64,000 nucleotides of DNA from Paenibacillus sp. CF384 (GTDB lineage: Bacteria; Bacillota; Bacilli; Paenibacillales; Paenibacillaceae): positions 1 through 64,000 of the forward strand of contig NZ_FNNV01000027.1 in NCBI RefSeq assembly GCF_900106745.1, given 5' to 3'. Below the pieces are notes generated by a model. That model was not told the DNA's origin. It was given only the letters and a program-made list of their open reading frames with translations, and did no database searches. A program made the translations under genes and the position numbers. This document shows positions 36,845-45,669 of this stretch, in pieces. Numbering within the stretch: position 1 is the stretch's first letter; each line of letters begins with the position of its first letter.

Positions 36845-37681
36845 TCAAGATCTGTTTACATAATTCGGACGAATGTACTGCCGCGTAAATCCTGCACGCT
36901 GGTAGTTGCAATAAGATTTATTCTGATTCTCTTCTCCTTCGGACGGTTGTCCAGTTTCCGCAGTGAATCCAATAACTCCTGCATCAATCCCATCCGTAAT
37001 CCGCCGTTTAATGATGGCGTTCTGGGCTCCTCTGCCGCGATATTCGGATACGGTTGCATCGATACCAAACCAAGCCCAATTATGATCCATAAACATAGCT
37101 CCGCAAGCCACGGGAAGATGACCATCGTATGCCACGTAAACATTCCATTTGGGTCTTCCTACCAATGCTGTGAACCACGGGATAACAGACGCAGGCAAGC
37201 CGAACCCTGCCTGCACGGCATAACCGAAATCTGCAGCATGATGCGGTATCACCAGCTTGACTTCAATCGAAGATGGCTGGGGATGACTCTCCGCAGCCCT
37301 TGCATCTCGGTAGAATTTGGCCAAACCGTTCCCGGTACGATTGAATCCATTTGCTTGAACTTGTTCTTCAAAGGTACCAAGGCGCGCAGCCGGTGCAATT
37401 TGCAAGGCGTACGACGGAGCCGCGTGTTCATTCATCCAGGCAATCGCCGGTTCCAGTTCCGCTTGGCTTACAGGATTATCACTACCTAATCCTAGAACCC
37501 GGTTGAATTCATAGATTGGCGTTCCCGGATCCGCGAGGGCAACACTCGTACCTATACGAGTACTCGAATTCTTGGAATGTCGGACATATTCTTCAGGCGC
37601 AGCGGCAAATAAATCAAACCATGCCTCTCGTTCCACTTTTTCAATTGCGTTACGAAAATAATTATCTAGGGCAGCATTCAT
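36845..37681 (-). CDS. GNAT family acetyltransferase
   Basis: A 278-residue protein; SD AGGAGAG lies nine bases before the ATG. The C-terminal half has WAWFGIDATVSEYRGRGAQNAIIKRRI (R-G-R-G-A acetyl-CoA loop) and QNKSYCNYQRAGFTRQYIRPNY, typical of the two-domain GNATs of Bacillales. Operon with the orphan binding protein. The substrate is unknown. It is not closely related to the GNAT at 33.1 kb. Confidence 0.88.
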   Translation of the reverse strand: MNAALDNYFRNAIEKVEREAWFDLFAAAPEEYVRHSKNSSTRIGTSVALADPGTPIYEFNRVLGLGSDNPVSQAELEPAIAWMNEHAAPSYALQIAPAARLGTFEEQVQANGFNRTGNGLAKFYRDARAAESHPQPSSIEVKLVIPHHAADFGYAVQAGFGLPASVIPWFTALVGRPKWNVYVAYDGHLPVACGAMFMDHNWAWFGIDATVSEYRGRGAQNAIIKRRITDGIDAGVIGFTAETGQPSEGEENQNKSYCNYQRAGFTRQYIRPNYVNRS

Positions 37682-37726
37682 TCTGGTTTTCTCTCCTCTT
37701 ATCTAGCTCTATAGTTGCAAAGCTCT

Positions 37727-37781
37727 ACCTCTGTATAATTAATGTAAGGTTTTATTCCATGTACAACAAATAATAAAATAA
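37727..37781 (-). repeat. Duplicated upstream block (copy at 32935-32988)
   Basis: About 55 bp around CTCTGTATAATTA and TGTAAGGTT recur almost identically at 32935-32988. Here the block lies 46-100 bp before the GNAT start; there it lies 140-190 bp before the broken MEKHLA gene. It may hold a shared promoter or mark a recombination event. Confidence 0.6.
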
Positions 37782-37903
37782 ACGAGAACTCATAATAAAA
37801 TTTATCAAAGGCAGCTCCATCCTATCGCCCCCCAACTCCTGGGTAGCACAAAAAACAGCAGCCTATCCGGCTGCCGTCAAAAGATTATTATTTTATTGAT
37901 CAA

Positions 37904-38174
37904 CTATCCCTCTACTAATTGATAAAATCTAATGTCACCATTTTCTGTTTCAGTTATCAATATATCATTCCGCTCTTTAACTCGGAATATCTTTGTACCC
38001 ACTTCCAGTTTATTGGCTGTACCGTTTGTAAAATCTTTATCATCGTTACTTTGGCGACTGATTTCAGTTACTTGTAAGTCCTTGGTTAATTTTAACTCGT
38101 CTACCCAAGAAACTCCTGCATTATAAATGGTGTCTGCAGCCTTATTTAGCTGTCCTCCCGTTACTTCAATGAAA
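37904..38174 (-). pseudogene. C-terminal remnant of an unidentified protein
   Basis: A minus-strand frame, open from the terminator at 38175 down to a TAG at 37904-37906, encodes about 85 residues with natural composition (KLTKDLQVTEIS, NKLEVGTKIFRVKERND, NGDIRFYQLVEG). There is no start codon or ribosome site; the upstream part is cut off by the PhyH terminator. I read it as the 3' end of a lost gene, possibly a lipoprotein-like hypothetical. The rest of the gap (37682-37900) holds only the duplicated block. Confidence 0.6.
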
Positions 38175-38203
38175 ACGGCAGCTGATCGTGAAATCAGCTG
38201 CCG
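38175..38203 (-). terminator. Terminator after the second PhyH gene
   Basis: ACGGCAGCTGAT and ATCAGCTGCCGT form a strong stem with a short loop; on the minus strand TTTTC follows. It ends the third importer operon. Confidence 0.75.
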
Positions 38204-38259
38204 TAATTCGTAATTGAACTATTTTGCCCGTATATCGCGAAAGCAGGCCCGCGCTGTTA

Positions 38260-39012
38260 TCATTTGTACATCTTCTGCAGCCAATCGTCTGTACCTACCG
38301 GGCAAGATGTGTAATGCTTCAGATTGTCTCCTTGAAGCTGCGGATTGCCAGTCGCATTGTAACAGACGATAAATGAACGCCGATGACGTTCCGACAAGTT
38401 CGGAGCAGAGCAGTGCAACAAATTACTATGAAAGAACAGTGCAGATCCTGGTTCCATCTCGCAGTGGACCAGCTCAAACATCTTCTCCACTTGCTTAATA
38501 CGATTCGTATCGGCACCTGTTTGCTGCCCCACTCTTCCATGCTCCAGCCGGCCAAGCTTATGAGAGCCACGCAGCACCTGTAAGCATCCATTCTCACGCG
38601 TTGCAGCATCTAAGGAAATAAACACGCTGATCATATTCGGATATATAAACCCTTGATCGTACCAATAGCCGTAATCTTGATGCCACTCCCAAGCTCCGCC
38701 CGAATGCGCTTCCTTCAGCATCACTTTTCCATGAAAGAAAGCCGCGTCTTCGCCTAATAATATACGAACGCCATTAACTACGCGCGGGCAGCTTGATACG
38801 TCAGACCACATATCTGCACCAAGCTCGAACCAAAGCGCAAGTTTTGCTTTAAGGCCCTGGCTGTCACTGTTGCTGTATGTAGAACCGGCTACCCGCCCTC
38901 CGCCTTCGACCTCTTGAATCATTCGGTCAACTTCCTCACGGGTAAATAGCTTATTCACCAGCAAATAGCCATCTCTTTCATAGCGAGTCACATCTTCAAA
39001 CGTCATCACCAT
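38260..39012 (-). CDS. Phytanoyl-CoA dioxygenase (PhyH) family oxygenase, second copy
   Basis: A 250-residue protein from the ATG with AGGAGG seven bases before. Iron ligands are His111/Asp113 (EWHQDYGYW) and His200 (NLLHCSAP), with a following RRSF Arg for 2-oxoglutarate. RDGYLLVNKLFTREEVDRM is the usual N-terminal block. Unlike the PhyH at 0.3 kb this one has the canonical H-Q-D-Y-G-Y-W pocket. It is the last gene of the third importer block, 62 bp after the permease, so an imported sugar or glycoside is the likely substrate (inference). Confidence 0.92.
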   Translation of the reverse strand: MVMTFEDVTRYERDGYLLVNKLFTREEVDRMIQEVEGGGRVAGSTYSNSDSQGLKAKLALWFELGADMWSDVSSCPRVVNGVRILLGEDAAFFHGKVMLKEAHSGGAWEWHQDYGYWYDQGFIYPNMISVFISLDAATRENGCLQVLRGSHKLGRLEHGRVGQQTGADTNRIKQVEKMFELVHCEMEPGSALFFHSNLLHCSAPNLSERHRRSFIVCYNATGNPQLQGDNLKHYTSCPVGTDDWLQKMYK

Positions 39013-39074
39013 GTTCATTCCTCCTCATAAAACAAACATAAACGCTCTCGGGATATTCCGACTTCTCGCACTAT

Positions 39075-39965
39075 TTAGCCCTTAACACTTCCAAGGACTA
39101 ATCCTGTAGTGAAATATTTCTGGATGAATGGGTAAACCACCAAGACAGGTATTGTTGCAAGGAACAACTGAGCCGCCCGGCCTGTGCGGACATTCATATA
39201 AGCAAGAATCTTAGCAGTGTCACCCTGAGCCATACGTATGACTTCTTCAAAATTAATGATCAGCGTATGCAAATAAGTCTGCAAAGGATAATTTCTGCTG
39301 TCTTGCATGTAAATCAATCCGCTAAACCAATCGTTCCAGTGAGCAACGACTGAGAACAGACCTACTGTCGCCAACGCTGGGGTCAACAGTGGCAGCATAA
39401 CACGGAACAAGGTAGCAAACACGCCTGCTCCATCGATCATTGCAGCTTGCTCTATTTCTTCCGGCAGGCCTCTCATAAAATTCATCATGATGATCATGCT
39501 GAATATCGGCAGCGCTCCAGGCAGAATTAGCGACCATAGACTATTCAAAAGCCCAAGTTTTGTGACTAATATATAGGTAGGGATCAACCCCCCGTTAATA
39601 ATTATTGTTAGGACAAAATAAATCATATAAATATTCCGTCCGAAAACCTTGTCCTTATTCTTTGAGAGAGGATAGGCGGTTATAACAATCAGCACAAGGT
39701 TTACGATCACGCCAAGCAACACCCGACTAATGCTTACCCACAAAGCTGGTAAAAACTTACCGCCCCGGAAGGCAAATTCATACGATACTGTCGTTAAGTC
39801 AACAGGCCAGAAAACAACCTTGCCAGCTGCAACAGCGGAAGATCCACTGAATGATATGGCCAATAGATGAATGAAAGGTATAATACATGCAATAGCTGTA
39901 AGAGATAGAACAATCGTATTAAACACAATAAAAGCTGTACGAGAAGGTGATCGATAATTCACCAT
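39075..39965 (-). CDS. Sugar ABC transporter permease (LplC/YtcP-like), third importer
   Basis: A 296-residue protein with six membrane segments. EAA loop IEQAAMIDGAGVFATLFRVMLPLLTP; C-terminus FTTGLVLGSVKG. It follows its LplB-like partner by 44 bp. More AT-rich than the permeases of the first two importers, like the rest of this block. Confidence 0.93.
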   Translation of the reverse strand: MVNYRSPSRTAFIVFNTIVLSLTAIACIIPFIHLLAISFSGSSAVAAGKVVFWPVDLTTVSYEFAFRGGKFLPALWVSISRVLLGVIVNLVLIVITAYPLSKNKDKVFGRNIYMIYFVLTIIINGGLIPTYILVTKLGLLNSLWSLILPGALPIFSMIIMMNFMRGLPEEIEQAAMIDGAGVFATLFRVMLPLLTPALATVGLFSVVAHWNDWFSGLIYMQDSRNYPLQTYLHTLIINFEEVIRMAQGDTAKILAYMNVRTGRAAQLFLATIPVLVVYPFIQKYFTTGLVLGSVKG

Positions 39966-40009
39966 GTCTTTAATCCCCTCATTTCAGAATTCTATGAGTA
40001 GACAAACAA

Positions 40010-40909
40010 CTATAACACCCTGTAACCGGCAAATTTGTCAGCCAGATAATAGGACATAAAAATCATAAAGGCTGCAATCAAGGACTTGAACATTCCGACC
40101 GCCGTAGCGACTGAATACTGAGCCTGCTGGATACCCAAACGGTACACATAAGTGTCAATGATATCGCCAGTCGAATAAACGATCGGTGAGTATAGGTTGT
40201 AGATCTGATCAAAACCAGCGTTCAATAAGTTTCCCAGTGATAGAATGGTCATCAGAACGATTATGGGCATAATCGAAGGAATGGTGATGTACCATGTCTG
40301 CTTCCATCGTTTTGCTCCGTCCACGATAGCTGATTCATACAAACCGGGGTCTATACTGGTCAGCGCTGCCAAAAAAATAACAGTTCCGAAACCAAAGCTT
40401 TTCCATATCTCTGAGATAATCATGGTCCATCGAAATGTTTTCGGGTCGCCTAAAAATGAAATAGGCCCTATGTCAAATAAAGACAGGAACGTATTTATGA
40501 TCCCCCCGCGACTTAGAATATCTATCATAACGCCTGCTAGGATTACCCAAGACAGAAAATAAGGCAAATAGATAATGGTTTGAAAAACACGCTTTGCCGA
40601 AACTTTGCGCACCTCGTTGAGCAGGAGTGAAAACACGACAGGCACAATAATACCGCCTATTATTTGGAACCCTGCTATGAATATAGTGTTCCAGATTGTC
40701 TGTACAAAGTTGGGCTGGCTAAACACACGCATAAAATTGTCGAAACCGACCCAAGGAGAATGAAAGCCCATGGACGGATTGTATCTTTGAAATGCAATGA
40801 TAAGTCCATATAGCGGGATGTAATTGAATATAAATATCAAGACAACCGCGGGGATTAACAATAGATGATAGGGCCATTGCTTACTTAACGTAAACAGTAA
40901 TGATTTCAT
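40010..40909 (-). CDS. Sugar ABC transporter permease (LplB-like), third importer
   Basis: A 299-residue protein with six membrane segments. LplB marker NYIPLYGLIIAFQRYNP and EAA loop YESAIVDGAKRWKQTWYITIPSIMP, with Lys-Arg replacing the usual Gly-Lys. It sits 91 bp after the binding-protein gene in the direction of transcription. Confidence 0.93.
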   Translation of the reverse strand: MKSLLFTLSKQWPYHLLLIPAVVLIFIFNYIPLYGLIIAFQRYNPSMGFHSPWVGFDNFMRVFSQPNFVQTIWNTIFIAGFQIIGGIIVPVVFSLLLNEVRKVSAKRVFQTIIYLPYFLSWVILAGVMIDILSRGGIINTFLSLFDIGPISFLGDPKTFRWTMIISEIWKSFGFGTVIFLAALTSIDPGLYESAIVDGAKRWKQTWYITIPSIMPIIVLMTILSLGNLLNAGFDQIYNLYSPIVYSTGDIIDTYVYRLGIQQAQYSVATAVGMFKSLIAAFMIFMSYYLADKFAGYRVL

Positions 40910-41000
40910 CGCTGAATCCTCCTAGAAAACGGACTTTACGCTGTCAGAAATCTCCTTGCATCCTATGACAGAAGGAGATCTCTGACCGATTATTATTTCA

Positions 41001-42590
41001 TTACTTTCCGTACATCTTGTTGACGGCTTCCGTTACTTCGTCACCGCCGGCGTGTCTCCAAGCTTCAATCAAGGTATCGAAATAGCTGATATCTTCAAGG
41101 CCCATGATAATTTTTGTATAACCCTCAGTCAGCAGGTCATCGAGTGTGGTACCGTAATCAAGCATGACCTCTGGCATTGCACCCCATACCTTGGTTTTTT
41201 TGATCTGTTCATTGTCAACATGAGCGATTCCAAGGGCGAGAGATGATGTTTCATAACCCATCTGAAGATAACGACCTAAACCAACCAAATCATGATTATT
41301 CTTCCATTTTAAGATTTCATTGTAGAACAACACCGCATTTCCTGATCCAAGATGCTCTTCACCCGTAATGACCGAAGAAGATACATCCTTGATGTCTTGA
41401 TAATGGGCGAACTCAACCTTGAACGGACCGGTGATATGGTGCATTTCATTGGTGTTAAAGGGCAGGACTTCCTCAAGGGTCATGGTTCCGTTGCCAATGG
41501 CGTCATCCAGAACATCAACGTATGTGTTTATCAGCTCGACAAGTACCTCTGGGTGTTTATAGCCCTTACGGACAACATTGTATACGCTGTTGCTGAATTG
41601 TCTTGGATAATAGATTTTTTCGCCATCTATACTAGGCAGGTTCAGGGACACAAAGTAAGTGTCATCCCCTTTATTCTTAACCATGTCTGAACCGACTTGC
41701 CAGCCAGCCCAGTTTTGCTGTGCATATGTCCCGACTTCTCCATTATAGGCATCCCTCAGCATGGCAGCGCTGTCCATTGTGGCAAAGTCCTTTTTGATAT
41801 AGCCTTTTTTATACCATTCAGCCCATTTGGCAAGTGCATTTTTAGTCTCGGGCAAGGTTGCGCCATAGACGATTTTGCCGTCAGGGCCATCCACCCAAAT
41901 TTTGGGATAAGCGTGGAATGAACTAGCCATTTCGAAGAATGCACCGAGGGTTTTATCGAGCATGGTACCGAATTTCGCACCATTTTTCGTTTTAAACGCC
42001 TCCATCAGCTTCTCATAATCCTCAATCGTTTTGACTTCTTTAATGCCGGTTCCCTCTAACCAGTCTTTTCTTACCCATAGGAACGAAGTGGATGTTTCAT
42101 CGCCATAGTGTAGTCTAGGTATCGCCATTAACTTACCATCAAACATGGCAGTTTCAACGATGTCCTGGTTTGGTTTAATCATATCTCTCAGAGATTGTGA
42201 GGCATATTCCTCGTAAGAACTCGTTAAATCCTCAAGCATACCAGCTTCCATAAGCTGGTTGAGTTGTACGATATTTACCGTGAACATATCTGGTAGTTCG
42301 CCGGATGCAATCGCAAGGTTGATCTTCGTATCGTACTCAGTCGTTACCCAATCCGCTACCACATCAATATTGAATTTTTCCTTGAACAATTTGGTCCAGA
42401 GATTATTGTTGTAATCCTCGCCTGGTGCGAACTTAGCGTTTACAATCTCAGGAAGTCCCACTCTAACCTTGATGGGTTCTTTGCTCGTCGTATCCTTGGG
42501 GTCCTCGGTGGTAGGGGCAGAGTTTGAACATGCTGCGACTGAAATTATAAGGGCAATTGTCAATATAATCCCAAGCACACGTTTGTACAT
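41001..42590 (-). CDS. Extracellular solute-binding lipoprotein, third importer
   Basis: A 529-residue protein with lipobox SVAACSNS and a Thr/Pro-rich linker. Large family 1 protein, with LEDLTSSYEEYASQSLRDMIKP and the end block DTLIEAWRHAGGDEVTEAVNKMYGK, closest in pattern to the 20.7-kb binding protein. SD AGGAGG precedes ATG. A cre-like site lies 26 bp upstream, so catabolite repression is expected. The AraC membrane sensor encoded next upstream is the likely specific activator. Confidence 0.93.
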   Translation of the reverse strand: MYKRVLGIILTIALIISVAACSNSAPTTEDPKDTTSKEPIKVRVGLPEIVNAKFAPGEDYNNNLWTKLFKEKFNIDVVADWVTTEYDTKINLAIASGELPDMFTVNIVQLNQLMEAGMLEDLTSSYEEYASQSLRDMIKPNQDIVETAMFDGKLMAIPRLHYGDETSTSFLWVRKDWLEGTGIKEVKTIEDYEKLMEAFKTKNGAKFGTMLDKTLGAFFEMASSFHAYPKIWVDGPDGKIVYGATLPETKNALAKWAEWYKKGYIKKDFATMDSAAMLRDAYNGEVGTYAQQNWAGWQVGSDMVKNKGDDTYFVSLNLPSIDGEKIYYPRQFSNSVYNVVRKGYKHPEVLVELINTYVDVLDDAIGNGTMTLEEVLPFNTNEMHHITGPFKVEFAHYQDIKDVSSSVITGEEHLGSGNAVLFYNEILKWKNNHDLVGLGRYLQMGYETSSLALGIAHVDNEQIKKTKVWGAMPEVMLDYGTTLDDLLTEGYTKIIMGLEDISYFDTLIEAWRHAGGDEVTEAVNKMYGK

Positions 42591-42616
42591 TCTTCTTCCT
42601 CCTTAAGAATATTTTT

Positions 42617-42632
42617 TTGAAACCGCTTTCAA
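42617..42632. promoter_or_regulatory. Catabolite-responsive element (cre) before the third importer
   Basis: TTGAAACCGCTTTCAA matches the CcpA consensus WTGNAANCGNWNNCAW at every fixed position and is a near-perfect palindrome. It sits between the promoter region and the binding-protein start, where CcpA would repress in the presence of glucose. I saw no equally good cre before the other two importers. Confidence 0.75.
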
Positions 42633-42855
42633 AAAGAACTCTTTAACCACTTTTAAAACGGTGAAACTGGCGCCTTAATCAAACTATACGATTCATAAAT
42701 AAGCTGGTAAACAAACACTTTTTACGGGTATTCATTATTTGTATCTCTATATCCAAGTTACATTTATATATAGCGGCAATTTCCCTCAAGAGAAAGATTC
42801 ATTTCTTGCCAACATACGATTCTTGTCCTCTGCACAAACATCGGGAATATCTATA

Positions 42856-45108
42856 TTACTTCATAATATCCCTGTAAGCTCCTGGTGTAATACCTTCATA
42901 TTGTTTAAATACTCTTGTAAAACTTACCGTACTTATATATCCTACCTCAGTAGAAATATCCCTTATGTTCGTATTCGTATTTACCAATAACTCCTTAGCC
43001 TTATCAATTCTTATCATATGTAAAAACTTTAATGGTCCAATTCCAGTACCTTTCTTAAAGGACTTTGATAAATAGGGTACGTCTATTTGAAATTCATCAG
43101 CAATCTTGGAAACATTAAGCTCCTGCAAACTATAATGCTCTTTGATATAAGACATCACCTTTTTATGAATTTCTTCGCTCTTATAAGGATCATCCCTCTT
43201 AAAATACACCTCGATGCGATCCATCATTTCATCAATTACATGTTTCAGCTCGCTTAAAGATTCACATTGTAGTAAACGATCGATAAGCTGATTATTTTGA
43301 ATAAACTCTTCCCCATATGATCTCTTCAGTTCTTTCAGGGCAATGATAAGAGCATTAATAATGCTGTACATTCTGCATTTGGCTAGTTGAAATGAAGGCA
43401 TATCATTAATGAACCATTCCTGTATGATGGTATTAAATATCCTTTTAGCGTTATCATAATCCATAACCAAAACATAGTTAATAAACTGATGCTCATCATG
43501 AAGTAAATGATGATGAACTTTATTATTATATCGCTGCAAATCGCTATAGGATAAAACTTCACTTCGGCCCATCAAAATATGATATTCCATAACTTCTACA
43601 GCTACTTTATAAGCTTGGGAAATGCCAGAAAAACCTTTTTCATATTGACTAATAGCAACAGAAAGGAAAATTCCGAACTTCTCCTGATTGATTTTTTTAA
43701 TCTGTTGTACAATAGCTTTTATATCTCTTTCCGAACCGTGCAAATCTTCTTTCCCAACATCAACCAAACAAATACTGTAGTCATCATCTTGTAGATAAAA
43801 ACCTCGAAATTTTTCGTTTACTAATTCTTCCGCAATATTTTGCACAATAAAATTAGCCATATCCAAGTTAAGATTACTGATTTCATAAAATACCATGACC
43901 ACATAAAAGTTATCGTTGGAGATCTGAATATCATATAATGCAAGCATTTCCTCAATCCCGTCAAGGTGAAGCTTCCCCTTAACCATCTTAGTCATAAACT
44001 GGTTTCTTAACTTGTCCCGCTGTTTTGAGATCTGTACATTAATCACTTCTTTTTCTTTGTACACTTTTTCCAAAACATTTTTTATAAAATCATATTCGTT
44101 TTCTTCTCTAGCATAAGAATGCTTGATATCACTCCTGATAAATTGGATTAATTTATTCATTGGTTTATAATTTTTATACGCAAATAAATAGGCAACTAAG
44201 CCTCCAAATAGCAAACACAGAAACAGGGATACATATATTACACTCTTTACTTGGTTTACCCTTCCGAAATAGATATGTCGTGGTATGACCGATATATATT
44301 TCCATTGGGTAATATTTGATGTGACATGTGAAGTGACGTATTTTTTACTATTAGTAGTCGATGTAAGATTATCGAAGTTTGCCTCACTTATTAAACGGGA
44401 AGAGTCGTTTTGTTCTCCAAACAGAAAAGCTCTATTATTTTTATCAACAATCAAAATTTCATTTTCATCCATCCATTTCAATCCTTCGATCAAAGGATTT
44501 ATGACCTTCTTATCGAAAACTACAATTAATTTCCCTGACATATTCTTTTTTCTGGGAATGGACAGAGATTCCATAAAAACAATTTCATTTTGCAAGTTAT
44601 TAGCCTTATATGGAATAAACCCAACTTCTTTTCCTTCCAACCATTGTCTGGTTAAAGTAGAATTACTGGAGAATTCAGCTTTATCCAGTGCATCCAATGG
44701 AAACTTCCCATCATCGTATAATATGATTTTGTTATTACTAAAATAAATATATATCTCTTTAATGATGGGATTTGTGAGTTTATACTTCAGCAAATCCTTT
44801 TGTATCTGTGCCAAGTTGAAGATCTCGCCGGGCTTAAGGCTGGCGCCATAATTCATCGCTAGTTGAATTCTTTGATCCAAGCCTATTTGAAGAAAAAGTT
44901 TGCTGACTTCGCTTAGTCTGTCATCCACAATGCGCTTAACTTGATTTAATGAATTATAATGTGCTTTATCTATCTCATCCCGGATGATCTGCACAGAAAT
45001 AAGATAAGCAGCAGTACTAATTATGATACTTATAAAGATAATTAAGAAGTATGAGAATAAATTCTTAAGGAACGTTTCATTCCTATTAGTCCGGTACTCT
45101 TTGTCCAT
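42856..45108 (-). CDS. Membrane-bound AraC-family sensor-regulator (YtdP/CACHE-like)
   Basis: A 750-residue protein. Membrane segments near residues 16-40 (LFSYFLIIFISIIISTAAYLI) and 290-315 bracket an extracellular sensor of about 250 residues that looks CACHE-like. A cytoplasmic linker region follows (about 330-640). The AraC DNA-binding domain is at about 650-750 (ISKIADEFQIDVPYLSKSFKKGTG ... ISTVSFTRVFKQYEG). It would sense a sugar outside and act directly on DNA, without a kinase. The gene is much more AT-rich than the window average. Divergence from its target: none, it lies directly upstream of the third importer on the same strand. Confidence 0.9.
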   Translation of the reverse strand: MDKEYRTNRNETFLKNLFSYFLIIFISIIISTAAYLISVQIIRDEIDKAHYNSLNQVKRIVDDRLSEVSKLFLQIGLDQRIQLAMNYGASLKPGEIFNLAQIQKDLLKYKLTNPIIKEIYIYFSNNKIILYDDGKFPLDALDKAEFSSNSTLTRQWLEGKEVGFIPYKANNLQNEIVFMESLSIPRKKNMSGKLIVVFDKKVINPLIEGLKWMDENEILIVDKNNRAFLFGEQNDSSRLISEANFDNLTSTTNSKKYVTSHVTSNITQWKYISVIPRHIYFGRVNQVKSVIYVSLFLCLLFGGLVAYLFAYKNYKPMNKLIQFIRSDIKHSYAREENEYDFIKNVLEKVYKEKEVINVQISKQRDKLRNQFMTKMVKGKLHLDGIEEMLALYDIQISNDNFYVVMVFYEISNLNLDMANFIVQNIAEELVNEKFRGFYLQDDDYSICLVDVGKEDLHGSERDIKAIVQQIKKINQEKFGIFLSVAISQYEKGFSGISQAYKVAVEVMEYHILMGRSEVLSYSDLQRYNNKVHHHLLHDEHQFINYVLVMDYDNAKRIFNTIIQEWFINDMPSFQLAKCRMYSIINALIIALKELKRSYGEEFIQNNQLIDRLLQCESLSELKHVIDEMMDRIEVYFKRDDPYKSEEIHKKVMSYIKEHYSLQELNVSKIADEFQIDVPYLSKSFKKGTGIGPLKFLHMIRIDKAKELLVNTNTNIRDISTEVGYISTVSFTRVFKQYEGITPGAYRDIMK

Positions 45109-45194
45109 ATGTATATTCTACACCTCATCTCTTAAGCTAATTTGATGCTCAGCAAATACGCCACGAGATACAAGGATGTCATTCCATTTATAAT

Positions 45195-45383
45195 TTACTT
45201 CGGAAAAGTAACCTCAATGATTTTCTGTATTGGACCAAATTTATCTGTGAATACTTGTTCTAGAATATAGATCTGATTTCCTTTTTTTAGTGGAAGACTA
45301 CATTCTCTCACCAAGCCATACAAAATTAAAAGTAAGGAACTTTCACCTCCAAATTTTAACTTTGTAATGTAATTGTAATATTC
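45195..45383 (-). pseudogene. Possible remnant coding fragment
   Basis: A minus-strand frame of about 62 codons ends KIIEVTFPK-stop and reads protein-like (LPLKKGNQIYILEQVF, DKFGPIQK). It lacks a start codon with SD and abuts a TGA upstream. It may be the tail of a lost gene or chance. It overlaps the upstream hexamers of the first small-RNA candidate. Confidence 0.3.
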
Positions 45384-45417
45384 CCTTCATATTCCTTTCA
45401 TATTAAGCCCTTATAAT
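45362..45417 (+). promoter_or_regulatory. Phased hexamers and -10 box of small-RNA copy 1
   Basis: Hexamers TTGTAA at 45362 and 45373 and TTCATA at 45386 and 45397 are spaced 11, 13 and 11 bp. A TATAAT box follows at 45412-45417, nine bases after the last hexamer; no TTGACA-like -35 is present. TTCATA fits TTHAYA, the half-site of PhoP boxes in Bacillus, so activation by an OmpR/PhoP-type regulator is the best guess. Confidence 0.55.
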
Positions 45418-45423
45418 AAACAC

Positions 45424-45489
45424 ATGACCCCCCTTTATTATATATTTTCTCTTGTGCCTGCGGATATGCCGCAGGCCTCTTTGTTTTTT
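45424..45489 (+). ncRNA. Candidate small regulatory RNA, copy 1 (about 66 nt)
   Basis: From the predicted start the sequence reads ACATGACCCCCCTTT, an AU-rich stretch, then the stem GCCTGCGG/CCGCAGGC (45456-45476) followed by CTCTTTGTTTTTT. Start, length and terminator match copy 2 at 49065-49130. The C6-U3 element could pair with purine-rich ribosome sites (AAGGGGG). The reading frame from ATG is not conserved between copies (LYYIF vs LLKYMFL-stop), so I regard it as non-coding. Confidence 0.6.
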
Positions 45490-45597
45490 AAGAGACTTTC
45501 CGCAGCGAATAGTAGAAAGCGATGGAATTGAGTAATTATTTTGTAAGAATTCAATCCACTTCATGTTAAGCCGAACTGCAGAGCGCTTCCAATACAG

Positions 45598-45609
45598 GTG
45601 TATATACAC
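45598..45609. promoter_or_regulatory. 12-bp palindrome before the diguanylate cyclase gene
   Basis: GTGTATATACAC is fully self-complementary. A TATAAT -10 box lies at 45625-45630 with no good -35, so the palindrome covers the -35 region and may be an operator. Confidence 0.4.
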
Positions 45610-45669
45610 GCCATCAGTATTTGTTATAATCAGATGGAATCGTTATTCCTACTTAAGCAGGTGCACAAC

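Noticed and set aside
45424-45540. Leaderless peptide beginning M-T-P-L in the small RNA candidates
   Set aside because: The two copies diverge after four codons and copy 2 stops after ten, while the RNA stem and C-run are conserved.
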